A DNA stretch of 64,000 nt from Dermatemys mawii (taxonomy: Eukaryota > Chordata > Testudines > Dermatemydidae): NCBI GenBank assembly GCA_007922305.1, contig ML677366.1, forward strand, positions 8,769,615 through 8,833,614, written 5' to 3'. Of this stretch, positions 1 through 11,640 are shown in pieces. The notes below the pieces were generated by a model that made no database searches, was not told the DNA's origin, and saw only the letters and a program-made list of their open reading frames with translations. The translations under genes were made by a program, and so were the position numbers. Each line of letters starts with the position of its first letter. Position 1 is the stretch's first letter.

Positions 1-1389
1 AATGAAATCAATGTGGGGGTCTCTTCAGTAGCGGCAATGAGCTGTGCAGCAGTTTCTGTGTCCCCTCTCCTCATCCCCCTTCTTATTCTCTACTCTTTCT
101 TCTCTCTTTGAGGCTTCTATACTCCCTTCAGGTCTTTTCCTGATCCCTTTTATCCTTACTCCCCTCCCATGTCCACCAGTTCTCTTTCTCCCTCCCCATT
201 TGGTCTCTCCTCTCTCCATTTCCCATAGTGATTGCCTTCTTCTTTCCCCTTTCTAGCCTTTTTGGTTTCTTCCAGTTGCCACCATGCTCCTTTTTGCCAC
301 ACTCATTGACCTCTCCTGTCAATCGTTCAAGTGTTTGTCAACTTCCTCAGCAAGCTGATCGGCTCTTTCAACTGCTTATCTTATTTATTACTTTGAGTTT
401 GGACTATGAGTTGGGGACTGATCCTACAAACAGCTATTGTGGAGTTAAGTTGTCATAATACAGCCCTTGGTTCTTCATTTATAGAAAGGACCAGAATGAG
501 TTGTAGGAGGGACTTAACATGAGAGGCATGTGGGTAAAGGCCATTCTCTAGTTCTCTGCTGAAGTACATGTGGACTGTTCTGCTCACATAGAACAGTTAC
601 CATGTTAACAAGTGGGGTTCAAACCCATGCCTCCATACACAGTCCCTTATACAACACATCTCGGTCCTCTCTGTGAATTGGATGGCCAAAAACTCTGTGA
701 TGCTGAAGTAACTCCACAATTACTCTCCCACGCTGTACCACTGAAAATGATCAGGATTAACTGTTTTCAAGACCAGACAATTGGTTTGTTACCTTAGACT
801 GTCCCTGACCCTGAGTTGATGACACCATTTTACTTTACGAAAAATATAGACTAATGATTCTGTTACTAAAACAAATAAAAATAATTCATACATTTTTTCA
901 AGCAATTAATACAAAATTGTCCCAACCAGCTTTGGCAGTGCCCCATTAGAATCGGGTGATTTTTGTGGAGGAAAGAGGAGAGGGATTGTTTTTAGACATG
1001 ACACAGAATCTACATCCCATGACAGAATTCTTTTTAAAAAATTCTGCGCTAATAAGAATTATCATACAGAATTTACAAAGAAAGCCCAGATGCCCTCTAA
1101 TAGCATGGCAGGAGAAAAGGTAACGAGAAGCTTTTATTCCAAAGGTTACTAATGAAGAGCTCTTTTAGAAGTGAATAATTTTGTCTGTGACATTGAGTCT
1201 TGTACACAAAAGAATGGCAAGGCTGAATTATCTCTTTACAATCCTTGTTCTACAGATATAATGCTTCTTTCCCCATTGGTCTATCAGTCTAAACAACCAC
1301 ATTTTAAAAATAATAGCTATTTTTATACCTACCCAGAGGAGAGTGGCACAAATAATATCTGACTGGAGAGAATGAAATTATCCTAACTC
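1..1389. other. Stretch with no recognisable gene
   Basis: No exon with credible splice sites and no repeat family is recognisable here. The notable feature is the pyrimidine-rich tract near the left edge, listed separately. Around 1025-1075 an AT-rich piece repeats the word AGAATT several times and may be a remnant of an old DNA transposon, but no termini are visible. Confidence 0.5.
48..300 (+). repeat. Pyrimidine-rich (C/T) tract
   Basis: About 250 bases are strongly biased to C and T on the + strand, in irregular CTCTCC, TTCTTT and CCCCTCC words without a fixed period. This strand asymmetry opens short frames on both strands whose composition (S/P/L/F-rich on one strand, K/R/E/G-rich on the other) only reflects the tract. 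It resembles a long polypyrimidine run in an intron or a mirror-repeat region. No gene is supported. Confidence 0.6.
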
Positions 1390-1959
1390 ATCAATCCCTA
1401 TATACTTGTAACCCTTCTGCCCATCAGAATTGGCAGCAACAAGGGCCGGGTTCAGTATCCAGGGGTTCCATTCCAATAGCACAATACAAAAACCAGCTCG
1501 AGCCCCCACCCAGTGACCTGGGACAACCATATACCACCCCTCTGGGCGTCTGTAAGAGACAATACTTCCCCTCTCGCAAGCACAGAGTCTGAGTGTACCA
1601 AAGCCTTTTAATAACAGGGAGAAACAATGTGGCATTATATTGGGGAAACACCACAAACAAGGTTAATAAACCAAACCATGAACCAGAAACCCCCCTCCCA
1701 GCAAATAGGCCGTGGCCTTCCCTTTGGCTCTTGAGTTCCACAACCCCAAAAAGTCACTCAATAGTCCCAAAAGTCCAACAGCCCAAGAGTCTCTGTTCTT
1801 GGTCAGTGCAGAGTTCAAAAGTCAATTGGCAGAGTCTTACCTTCCAGCCTGGGTGGAAATGGAGGGTAGGGCACGGGGCACCTTACGTGGTCCGAGGCCG
1901 ACTGCGCCGCCTCTCTGTGGGGTTTCGCTGCAGCCCTCACCGCAATCCGCTCTGCTCTG

Positions 1960-2355
1960 CTCGCCGATACTCGAACTGCTCTACAGCGCCAGTCACTCCG
2001 CTAGCCGTCCTGCTAGCCGGCACACGGACAGCTCTGCGGTGCCAGTCACTCCATCAGCAGCACAAACGGCTCCGCTAGTCGACACACGAACTGCTCTGCT
2101 GTGCCAGCCACTCCACCAGCAGCACCAACTACTCCACTAGCCGTCCTGCTAGCCGACACATGGACAGCTCTGAGGTGCCAGTCACTCCGTCAGCAGCACA
2201 AACGGCTCTGCTAGTTGACACACGGACTGCTCTGCTGTGCCAGCCACTCTGCCAGCCACACGAACTGCACCCAGTAATCGCTCGGCTGGGTCCGCTGCCA
2301 GTCGCACAAACTGCACCCAGGAATCGCTCGGCTGAGTCCGCTACTTCGCTCTGCT
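1960..2355. repeat. GC-rich, CpG-rich tandem repeat (minisatellite)
   Basis: Units beginning ACTGCTCT start at 1975, 2090 and 2226, giving periods of 115 and 136 bases. The longer one carries about 21 extra bases of CACCAGCAGCACC-type sequence. Within units, GTGCCAGTCACTCC, CAGCAGCACAAACGGCT and GCTAGTCGACACACG recur. From about 2260 a second, shorter unit of about 44 bases appears twice (GAACTGCACCCAG, then ATCGCTCGGCTG). The array is much richer in CpG than the rest of the window. Open frames through it are a by-product of the stop-poor composition. Confidence 0.8.
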
Positions 2356-2499
2356 AGCTGCACAAATTGCTTGGTGCCACCAGCATGCCTTTAGGCCCGC
2401 CCCTACTTAACACAGTGCTCAGTGGTTTCAGCTCTTAAGTGATTTCAGCTCTTAGAAGGGGGAGGGGCACACCTTGGCACAGGTACACCAGCAGACCCA

Positions 2500-2544
2500 A
2501 AGTGAATTCAGCTTAGCAGCTTAGCTAAGTGAATTCAGCTTAGC
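2500..2544. repeat. 18-bp perfect direct repeat
   Basis: AAGTGAATTCAGCTTAGC occurs at 2500-2517 and again at 2527-2544, a period of 27 bases. It sits at the edge of the GC-rich block, just before a minus-strand SINE. Confidence 0.85.
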
Positions 2545-2549
2545 TTGGA

Positions 2550-2640
2550 CCACTCCTGTTGGTCCAATATAAAAGATTACCTCACCTCTTCGTCTCTCTA
2601 AAGACCTGGGACCAATACAGCTACAACAACATTGTACACT
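2550..2640 (-). mobile_element. tRNA-derived turtle SINE (Cry-like), fragment
   Basis: Read on the minus strand this gives GTTGTAGCTGTATTGGTCCC, then AGAGAGACGAAG, GTGAGGTAATCTTTT and ATTGGACCAAC. That is the wording of the common turtle SINE body, also found on the + strand at 39691. It is missing the distal part, so it is a truncated copy. It is non-coding, was originally transcribed by RNA polymerase III, and was mobilised by a LINE. Confidence 0.7.
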
Positions 2641-2683
2641 GCTCCTTTCAAGGGAAACAAGGAAACCTTCAAAACTGATGCAC

Positions 2684-2967
2684 GGGCTACACTGAGGGGG
2701 TGGGGAGATTCAAATTAAGATACGCAACTTCAGCTACGCTATTCATGTAGCTGAAGTCAAACTATCTTAATTCAATTTACTTGGCCATCCCCACAGTGTC
2801 AAGTTGACCACGGCGGCTGCCCCGTTGACTCCACTTACTCCTTCTGCTGAGGTGGAGTACAGGCATCAATTCAAGGATCGATTTATTGCATCTAGATGAG
2901 ACGTGATAAATCAATCCCTGATACATCGAACACTACCCGTCGATCTGGCGGGTAGTGTAGACATACC
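2684..2967 (-). mobile_element. MITE-type DNA transposon (GTGTAGACATACC end)
   Basis: The element ends on the right with GTAGTGTAGACATACC and on the left with GGGCTACACTGAGGGG. The same sequence occurs in the other orientation at 53677-53913: a GGCGGGTAGT terminus, GATAAATTGATCCCTG, GGAGTCAAC, and CTTCAGCTAC. It contains a perfect 11-bp stem, ACTTCAGCTAC at 2727-2737 with its complement at 2747-2757. There is no coding capacity. The superfamily is uncertain because no target-site duplication is clear. Confidence 0.7.
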
Positions 2968-3048
2968 GAAACAGGAAAGAGAAGAAAGAGAAAAAGCAAA
3001 ACGTAAACAAAATTGGACAATCAAACTAATTGGAAAGAAAATAATTGT

Positions 3049-3210
3049 CTAGTAGTTATTAGAGCAGAGGACTGGAAGTTGGAACTACTGGATTCCATCC
3101 CCAGCTCTGCTACTGATTCACTGTGTAACCTTGCGTCAGTCACAAAAACCTCTCTGTCAAAGTTTCCTCACCTATAAAAATGGGATTGTGAGAATTATAA
3201 CGTAGCTCAG
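3049..3210 (+). mobile_element. MIR (CORE-SINE) copy
   Basis: It has the familiar order of MIR: TAGAGCAGAGGACTGGAAGT, then CCCAGCTCTGCTACTGA, CTGTGTAACCTTG, AGTCAC, CCTCTCTG, GTTTCCTCACCTATAAAA and TGGG. This is an ancient amniote tRNA-derived SINE. The divergence is moderate and the copy lacks most of its 3' end. Confidence 0.8.
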
Positions 3211-5599
3211 AGAACAGGGCTAAAAGTTCATATAGTACCCAGAATTCACTTGAAACTAGAGTGGATCTTGCAATCTGCTTATTACACAGAATTTAACCCT
3301 AGTTTAGGGAATGTTCCCAGACTGAAATTATATTTTTTGTTATTCACACAAAAGGGACCCTGTAAGGTTTGCGTATTTCTAAGTACCTGTCTTAATGTTT
3401 GTCAGGCGCTTTTTGATCCATAGAAAGATGTTACATAAGGCAAAATATGATCATTACTAACAATTATAGATAATAAGAAAATGGGGAATATGTGATACTG
3501 TATCCAAATGGCTAATAGAGATATTAATCTATTCAAATTACAGAATTATTTTGGTGCCAGTCGACTATGATATCTTGACCACTGAAACTGGGATGCTACC
3601 AAGACCTTATGAAAAGAACTGCCACTTCATGGCACATTCTCCTTGCAGTTCATAACAGAGTAGCGAGAGAGTTCAGTCAAAGTTACATATTTGGGCAAAC
3701 TTGCAGATCAGGCCATTTTTGTTGGGAAATCTCCTGGTAACACACTCGTGATACTGTCATGGCCATTTGATCAGGAACAGAAAACTACCCATGTGGATGA
3801 TGAATCATGTGACTGAGTAATAGCCTAAGTCAACTGTGGATGTGACCGCTCACTGGAAGAAGACAGCGTAATGAATCTGCTCCAGGGCTTAGGGGGTTAA
3901 GTGGCTTGCCGGAAGACGAGTTAATGATGTACTGCTGCATTCAATGAAGATTGATTGAGAATGGTATAAATGGGCAATGGGCAAGGACAAAGGGGCTTGC
4001 TTTTGGGAATGAAGCAGAGTGGTGGGGAAGAGACAGATTACAGCTGAAGTTGGCTGGTGTGCCGGGTTGAAAGAATAGTCTCTAAAACTGCAGAGAGAGA
4101 CATTTCAGTGAAGAAAATTTCACTCATGTTTCCAACTGTGAGACAGACTGGGAGAAGAATGGTAGTGCCAAATGACTACTGATAAGATTTACATCACATA
4201 AGACCACTAAATTGCAGCACAGGTGTAGCTGAATCTTATGTTATAATCTTCCGCTTAGCGAGCTGCTTTAAACTTTGAGCTAGCATGCTGACTATTTTAT
4301 GTGAAAACCAAAATGTAAACCAGAGGGATGAAATATGCAAGAAGGAAACAGCAAAAGAATGCAAAATTCCCTTATTATGGCAGTGTGCTGTCCTATGGTC
4401 TTGAACAAATTCTGGGCATTAATATTTCAGGTACTCAAGAGAGGAACTGGCATAACACAGACAGACGATGACCATGCTGCAGTCTCATTACAAGGCTATC
4501 AGAGAGTGAATGTACTCAGAAAAGAGAGACTGAGCAGAGTTCACTACATCAAGTTCAACAGGTGACTGGCGCAAAGGCATACAGAGAAACATCATTATAA
4601 TCTAGGCAAAGTGGAAGAGTTTTACAGAGATAAATTAATAGCGTCTAATCTCTTCTAATTCTGGTTAATGCTGCATGTTATTACTCTGTCCATGATAAAG
4701 ACAAAAGCTTTGCCCAATAAGTACATAAGACGCTCCAGTTACAAAATATAAATAAGAATAGTTTTAGTCTGCTACTGAGACAATAAGGCTAACACTGTAA
4801 ATCCCAAATAGGAAGAATATTAGGGAAGAAGAGTCCGTGGCATGGATATCATACAAAACAGACAATTCTAATCTCTAGACTAGTTATTCTTCATCTAATA
4901 AGAAAGCCTGGTGGTACAATAAAGCTACAAGTTTTCTCTATGAATCTCATTGTAACACTCATTTGCTGTAGGGAAAAGGACATTTATACACAACCCCATT
5001 GCAATGGCTCACTGTAATCCACCCTTCATTTTTTAATTTCTCCTCCTACACTAGAACAGATGAAGGAGTCCAGAATAGCCCACTTAATGTGGCATCTCCC
5101 CATGTATTTACACTTGGGTCTAGATACACTAGTAGTAATTGCCTAACAAATTTCCATCACAACTTTCTTGGTTGATCAGACCTGCTCCCCCCTAAGTAGA
5201 AAAGACAGACCATCAGTGTCCCCTCCCTCCTAGGAAATGAATCATCTTAAACACTTTATGTCTTGGATGGAATTCAAAATTATAGTGAATCATCCTAGAC
5301 ATTTTATGTCTAGGGTACAATTTCTCCTCATTTCTCTCTCCTCCCTCCAGGATGTAGTCTAAGGGACTGTTCATACATTATGCAATGCACTAGGTGAGGG
5401 GTCCTTAATTTTGGGTGATTGTTTCAGTGTCACAATGCGTTATAAAAGGGTCTAGAAAATAACCAAAAAATGTGATACATAACTGATGCACAGCCCCTAA
5501 TGGAGGCCACTCCTAGGCGGACTTTGGTTCAGTTGTGTCACTACTCAAAAGGGAGCACGCATGTTGCTACACCACTTTAAGGGGCATGATATACTCTCC
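3211..5599. other. Stretch with no recognisable gene
   Basis: Single-copy-looking AT-rich DNA with only short frames and no recognised repeat family. The one local feature is a small internal duplication at 5238-5314, listed separately. Confidence 0.5.
5238..5314. repeat. Short imperfect tandem duplication
   Basis: A 29-base unit, TGAATCATC...TTTATGTCT..GG, starts at 5238 and again at 5286. The two copies match at 25 of 29 positions with a period of 48 bases. Confidence 0.7.
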
Positions 5600-5845
5600 T
5601 CTAGAGCTGGTTGAGAAATAATCCTGATATTCTTTCCTTTTACATTTTATTAATTTATTTATTCAATTTGAAAACTCATAAATATTTGAAACATTTGGCC
5701 AGCACTAGAGTTGATCAAAAAAGATGGTGGGGAATTTTGTCAAAATCTCTACCCCTGCCTTTTTTTTTAAGTGAATTTCAAATTTTTGACATTTCAACTT
5801 TTCATGGAAATTTGAAAAAAAACTTCAACAAGTTCTGCTCACCAA
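5600..5845. mobile_element. Possible degraded AT-rich MITE
   Basis: It begins with CTAGAGCTGGTTGAG and continues with A/T-rich text full of GAAAATTT, CAAATTTTTGAC and TTTTCATGGAAATTTGAAA words. That matches the general look of a common turtle MITE that starts TAGAGCTGGT. The distal terminus is not recognisable and no target-site duplication was found, so this is tentative. Confidence 0.3.
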
Positions 5846-7376
5846 AATGGCTGGCACGTGATGGATGGGAGAGGGAGTCATGGCACTGCTATCTCTCTGC
5901 CAAGTCCACCCACTGTGGGCTGCCAGGTGTAACCAGATTAACTGGAGAGCCAGATTTAGTTCTTGTGGTTTCCTGGGTACGCAGTCTAAAATTCTGCCCG
6001 ACTTTTCTGCAAACTTCCCCAGTAAGCCCCTATCCCCAATTTCCATCTCTACTATGCATTCACATAAGTGCCAAACAGGATCTAGTCTTGGGTGTTTGGA
6101 TTTTCCCAAAGCTGGGTGTGAAGAGACCATTTCCCCTGTCTTACCATCATTCCATACTTTGGAAATAGGGGCTATTGCACTTTTAGACTAGCTTTATAAA
6201 ACCATATTGCATGACTCACATGCCTTGCTTTGTCCACTGTACCTTGCATCCATTTTAATTTACCTCCTACAGTCCAAGAAAATCAAATGTTTCTGAACTG
6301 AGTTCCGTATCACAGTTTCAATCAAGACTTACTATAACTCACACCACACATCCCATCAGTCTAGTTTATATGTTTTGCTATAGCCATTCTTGTACAGCTT
6401 CAAACAACCCACACCTTCAAACCAGAAAAACCCCCAGCACAACCAGGGCTAGATTAAGACATAGGCACATAAGCATGTGACTAGGGTCTCAGTACTTGGA
6501 GTATGTGATATCAGAATCTCAGCTTTTCTTTAAAGAAATGGGGGATGCTAAGCTTCTAGCCCACGTGGTTAGAAATAAAGAGTTTAAAATGTGAAGCACA
6601 TGTAAATAAACACAGTAACATCTGCCTGAGTATGCACATAGCCAGAAAGTATAGCTCTCAGAGATGTCAATGGGGTGTTAACTCTAGACTGACTGCTCTG
6701 GGAGGCCCTGGCAACATTTCTCAAACAGAGGATTGTGTGCAGCGGGAGGAAAAGAGTGCAGTGGGCCATGCCACACCCATCCCAGCAGAAACACATCAGC
6801 TATTTGGGATGCTCCCCTGCTGGAGTCCCTTATCACTCTGGGTGAAAAAAGGGTTCTCTTCCCACTTCAAGTGATAGACAAGGCTAAAGAACAAGGGACG
6901 GGCAACTTAACGGGGGTTGGACCATAGGGCAGAGCAATGGAGGATACTCATTTGTGGTGTGCCATAGGGTCCCAGCTACTTTAATCTGACCGTGAGCATA
7001 GTCAGTATATATTCTGGTTTTGGGGGATTTGTTTCTTTTTACAAAAAAGCCAAATTTCATCAGAAAGCAGATGCTTTTCACCAACCCCCTCCCCCGTTAT
7101 TCTGCTAAAACCACAAATTTCTGTTGAAATAAAAAACAGTTTTGCTCAGTCTCAAATAACAGCTGATTCTCCCTGAGCAATGTGTCCCAGCAGCTACCAG
7201 GTCTCTATGATCCTGGACAAAGTGACCACGCTTCTTCCCTTGACCACCAGCTTCCTCCCAGAAGAGGTTTACGTTCTGCTGTCACTGACTTTAGCCCTGC
7301 TCTGTATGGGAATGTAGAGATGCACTGTGTACTTGCTCCACCACTTTTCTGCAGCATTGAAGTTTATGTCCGCTGC
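5846..7376. other. Stretch with no recognisable gene
   Basis: Frames of 60-108 codons occur but overlap one another on both strands, use no recognisable domain, and lack paired splice signals. I treat them as chance. I see no repeat family with readable ends. Confidence 0.5.
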
Positions 7377-7384
7377 CTCTAGTT

Positions 7385-8112
7385 TAGGGGTTCCCAAACT
7401 TTAACAACCCGTGAACCCCTTTCATTAAAATGTCTTGCGATAACCCTTCCTAAAAAATGAATATTTTCAGGGATTTTCTCCTTTACCTGAGTATAAATTA
7501 TAAAAACAGTGATCTTAGAAATATAAAATCATTTTTATGACATGCTTATTACACACTATTTATTATTAATTATCATTACAGTCTTTTTATTACATTAGGC
7601 AAATGGCAACATTCTTCCAAGATCTCACTTTCGTAGCTTGTATCACTTTGAATTGTTATAAGACAAGGCTCCTATGTTTCATCAAGGAGTATCAGATGTG
7701 AAACAGCATGAAGGTATTTAAGAAGCCAACTCAAAGCGTTCCTCCTACACAAACATTCAGGTCTTGAGCAGTCTAGGCAACCAACACATGTTACAACAAA
7801 GCTTAAATTTTTTCATAATAATTTTACAAACAATACTAGCTGCCAATTTAATTTTAAAAACAGCAAAAAATATCCACCTCCCTTTCCATTTCTTATAAGG
7901 AGTCTTGAAGTTGAAATCTTCTCAGTGTGAAAGATATGCTTGCTTTGATCTGCTTAGCTCTTGGAAGTCCAGGGGCTCTGGGCTGCTGGCCCCATGCTGC
8001 CCTAGGTCTCTAGGGCAGCTCTGTCTGCCATTAGGGAATTTTTTCCCTGAGAATCCCCCGTAACATTTCACGATCCTCCAGGGGTTCATGTACCCCAGTT
8101 TGGGAACCACTG
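7385..8112 (+). mobile_element. Non-autonomous hAT-type DNA transposon, copy 1
   Basis: Left end TAGGGGTTCCCAAACTTT and right end (reverse complement) CAGTGGTTCCCAAACTGG form the short inverted terminal repeat typical of hAT elements. The flanking 8-mers CTCTAGTT (7377-7384) and CTCAAGGT (8113-8120) match at 6 of 8 positions, as expected for an aged 8-bp target-site duplication. The 728-bp interior has no open transposase frame. A full-length homologous copy lies in the opposite orientation at 29268-30003, which fixes both boundaries. Confidence 0.9.
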
Positions 8113-8120
8113 CTCAAGGT

Positions 8121-8639
8121 GAATTTATTTTCTTGCAGGGGCATATAGATAATTTCATACTGAACCCATTTTTTCCCTTAACTGTATAAGTGTTTATAAT
8201 GTGAAGTAAATAAATGCACTCAGTTCGGACAATTCTGAAATGCCAGTTTCCTCCTGTGTCTGTTGGGCTCTCTATTGCATGTGCCTTATTATCTAATACT
8301 GTCATCTCAGCCTTATTAAAATCTTTTTTTTTCCCTTCCAGGCCACACTCTGAGAAAGGGAAGATGAATTCTTTTGCTGCTTAGGGTTCCTTCCTATTTA
8401 GGACTCGCGGTTTCAGGACAGCTTCCAAAACTTTCTCTCTCCCCTCTTGTAATTCAAATCTATTGTACTCATTAAAAAAAAATCTGGGATTTATATTTCC
8501 CCTCCCCTTTGGAAAAATAAATAAATAAAAGGTTTAATTTGATAATTGCAGAAATAAAAGGCTTCTTTCAAATCTGACATTAAAAATCTCAAATAAAATG
8601 GGGGAAATGAAGGTCTAGGAGGACAGTCTTTATCAAAGT
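8121..8639. other. Stretch with no recognisable gene
   Basis: AT-rich DNA with a short AATAAATAAATAAA run near 8517 and an A run near 8475. No exon or repeat family is recognised. Confidence 0.5.
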
Positions 8640-8942
8640 GTATATAGAGACATTATATGTTCCAGTAATTGTTTAGGCCGGTGAATTAATGAATCCCTCG
8701 CTGTAAGTCTCCATTTGAAATGATTTCAGTGGTGTCTGCTGCTCTGCTGCTTTGGAAAAGCCTGTTGTCTGAAGCTCTGGAGAAGGGCCTTGAACCCTGC
8801 CATTCAATCCCTTTCAGCCCATCAGCTGAGTCTAATTGCCAGAAAGCACACGAGACCCCTAAGCCTGATTGTTCCTCGACCTCCTTTGAGGTTCTGAGGC
8901 ATGAAAAGCAAAAGGGAAAAAAAAAGCTCTCTTTTGATCTTC

Positions 8943-8990
8943 TGTTTCTTTCTTTCTCTCTCTCTCTCTCTCTCTTTTTTTTTCTTGACT
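8943..8990 (+). repeat. (TC)n microsatellite with T run
   Basis: TTTCT units merge into an uninterrupted CT dinucleotide run of about 22 bases (8955-8976), followed by a run of nine or more T. Confidence 0.9.
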
Positions 8991-9163
8991 ACTCCTACTC
9001 TAAGAATGACACATTTCTTTATATGCCTTCTTCTCTTTCTTATAAAGACAATAATTAATAAGGCCTTTATAAAATGAGGCTTGAATTGGTGTCACCTTCA
9101 AGGGTGGTCCGGGGCTCTGAAGTGAAACCCCCGGTGGGCTTAGGCATTGCATGGCCTTTGCAC

Positions 9164-9188
9164 AGGTCAGGTTTAAATACCCTGACCT
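9164..9188. promoter_or_regulatory. Inverted AGGTCA half-sites
   Basis: AGGTCAGG at 9164-9171 is matched by CCTGACCT at 9181-9188, perfect 8-bp arms around a 9-base AT-rich centre. AGGTCA is the classical nuclear-receptor half-site. The spacing is not a standard response element, so binding is speculative. Confidence 0.3.
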
Positions 9189-9400
9189 CAATTTTCACTC
9201 TCCTCCACTAATGAGCCGATTCGCACATCGATACAAAATTATATGAGGGAAAGACAAAAGGAGCAAGGTGTAGTTGACACCACACTGACCAAATTTTATT
9301 ATCATCTTTGTGTCGATGACATCACAGCTGTGGACATTCTCAAAGTGGTGAAATCTCTCTCTCTTTTTGTCTCCTGCTAGAAGCTTTATATAATTACTTT

Positions 9401-11562
9401 CACAAACTCACACTCTCTGCCTGTTATTTGTTCAGATGTCATGAAGCAGCAGCATTAGGTGGGACTGGCGACCAGTTGCAAGGCTTTTGCGTGGTTACAC
9501 AAGCATAACTGGGTCACTTTTCTGGAGGTTCTGCTTCACTGCCTCACTGTCAAATGTTAGGATAAAGTGGCATTATTTGTATCCATTCTATTTCACAGGC
9601 TTATGAAGTTGACATCAAAAGTCCCCTCGACACCCCCCCACCATAAAAAAAAGATCAAACCAAAGATGTTGTGTGTCCATTAATAGAAAAAATGGTACTG
9701 GCTGACACTGAACGCGTTATCAAAGGTAGCACGGCATTGATTGCATAAGCTTCTTAGTTAATTTAAAATGCTCAACAGTTTTATTAAAAGAAAACTGTGC
9801 CCACAGCCAAATCCATGGGTTATAATCCTGTCAAATCTCATAAACTAAGCACTGTCAATCTTGGGCAGTATTTGGATGAGAGGTACATAGAATTCTGGGG
9901 TGTCAGCAAGAGACACTCTTTCCTCTCTGTCAGGAGAGCCTGCAGTAATACAGTATCCACATTTTTCTGTCTTTAGTGGCTTTGGGCTAACTCCTGAGCC
10001 ACTGCTTCCTCATGACACTCATACAAAATGTTTTTGATAAGGTCCTAAATATTTGTGCCCATTAAAAAATCCCATGACATTTTTTCTTAACATAGGACAA
10101 CCGACTCCAGCGTTCCTAATCACATAAGAACATTCCACCAATCTTACCATTTCAATCAGATGTTATATTAGTCGTTTCTTGTCCTGAATTGTTGTGCAGT
10201 GTTCTTGTTAAACAGTAACTCTATTCCTCAGATGCAGCTGAATGTCACTAGAGGTTGGAGTGATTCCTATATCCTTTATCTACCTCTTCAGGGTGCTGTG
10301 AGGGTCAGTGAATGAATGTTAGCAAGGTGCTGAGAGTTCTTTGGGCAACAGTGCATCAGAAAGAACAACATACCACTAGGCCAACTCCTTAAGTCCTTAC
10401 TGGGTCTTTATTCAGGCAAAACTCCCATTAAGTTACCACAGTTCATCTTCAGAATTAAAAACACTTTAAAAACATTCATTCACTGAGTTTCATGATATCC
10501 CTATGAGGTAGATAAGAAACAAATAACAATCCCTTCCTTAAAGGGCAGCTACCTCTGGCCTATAAACCAACAGTGTTTAGTAACCTTTTCATAGTAATTT
10601 CCCCATAATGAGGACTGGTTAAAAAAATGGAGTGAAGACTTCACGATTTGTTTATGATTAATGATTCCTATAATTGTATTATGTCAGTAGCTATCATGGA
10701 AATCTAATGGGGAAGAGTCCTGTGATCTGAACTATTTTTTTAAAATGATTCAGTGTCCACTTTGGCTCGACTCTATATATATTGTTTATTTGGCCAGATA
10801 AATGTGCAGAGGAAGCAGCTAAGGAGATGAGATGCATGTATGTCACTCCTCCACGCCAACAACATGCTGCCTTTAATATTATTGGACTAATCCTAAACCT
10901 CAAGAAATAAGAACCAAATCTCATTGGATATTTTTAAATTTCAAGAATTAAAAAAAAATAATGAATTGAAAAGAAAATACAAATCCAAGTCTCTTGTATT
11001 TCTCCTCTGTGGGAATGTGTATGTTGGTCACCTGTTGGAGGAGTGGGAGCAGGTGAGTGGTCTACAAATACTGGAGCCAGCCAAGCAAAGTGCTAAGATC
11101 TCTCAGTGCTGGCGGAAGGGGCTCAGCACTTCAGCAGGATCGTACCTCACAAGTGCAGGCAGACATTTCCCATACTGAATAGGGACTGCCATGCACAATT
11201 GATATGTGCTAATAATTCTCCTTGAGCAGGGGGCTGGGGCTGGACTCAGCTGTTAGTGGAGGAAAGCCTGTTGGAATAATCTGATTTGGTCTCACCAATA
11301 GCTTTTTTTCTGACAGCTAATGAGGACTACAAGCAAAGAAAGGATTATTTTTCCCATCCTTTTGTCATTTTCTTATTGTACTTGCAAAGCACTTACATAT
11401 GTATGGAGACTTTCTAGGACTGGAAGCAACGAAATAATACGCAGGCAACTGCTACGGTTCTCTCAGAATGAGAATAAATGTGGGTGTCACTGTGGTTTCA
11501 AAACTGACACAAAATAAAATTATTTGATCTATATACTGTTGTGGAATTCAAGTTGCACGCAC
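9401..11562. other. Stretch with no recognisable gene
   Basis: Mostly unique sequence. CCTTACTGGGTC...GGCAAAACTCCCATT near 10395-10435 is a fragment of the palindromic repeat family described in the findings. The frames near 10694-11178 and 11320-11517 have no recognisable domain or splice context. Confidence 0.5.
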
Positions 11563-11640
11563 GAGATCTTCTGCTGGTGTAAATCAGCATAGCTCCACAG
11601 AAATAGGCCACATTTTAGCAGCTGAAGATCTGGCTCTATA
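11563..11640. repeat. Palindromic fold-back repeat
   Basis: AGATCTTCTGCTGGTGTAAA (from 11564) pairs with TTTTAGCAGCTGAAGATCT (11613-11631) around a centre containing GCATAGCTCCACAG. It belongs to the same CAGCTG...GATCTGGC family as 44976-45033. Confidence 0.65.

Larger units (their letters stand above)
1390..2545 (-). mobile_element. LTR-like retroelement remnant, GC-rich
   Basis: A block of moderate-to-high GC interrupts the AT-rich surroundings and is continuous from about 1430 to 2545. It resembles the solo-LTR type sequence common in turtle genomes: CCCAGTGACCTGGG, TTTTAATAACAGG and long CpG-containing runs, followed by a tandem-repeat section. Read on the minus strand it is also interrupted in all frames, so no gag or pol is present. 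I cannot define terminal TG/CA or a target-site duplication, so the class is uncertain. It could instead be a satellite-bearing dispersed repeat. The minus orientation is a guess. Confidence 0.35.
8640..9400. promoter_or_regulatory. Candidate conserved noncoding (enhancer-like) block
   Basis: This repeat-free block mixes AT-rich homeodomain-like cores (TGAATTAATGAATC near 8680, ATAATTAATAAGG near 9050, CACTAATGAGCC near 9210) with E-box-like CAGCTGA, a TGACATCACAG CRE/AP-1-like word near 9315, and a nuclear-receptor-like palindrome at 9164. A TC microsatellite splits it. The texture is that of deeply conserved developmental enhancers rather than neutral DNA. The call is inference from motif density only. 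No coding exon is apparent. Confidence 0.3.

Noticed and set aside
1593..2140. Frames of 142 and 161 codons through the GC-rich repeat
   Set aside because: They exist because the tandem repeat lacks stop codons. The peptides simply repeat HTDSS/VPVTPSA-type units in shifting frames.
5611..6191. Frames of 185, 108 and 101 codons on both strands
   Set aside because: Mutually overlapping, no domain, and the longest begins inside an AT-rich probable MITE.
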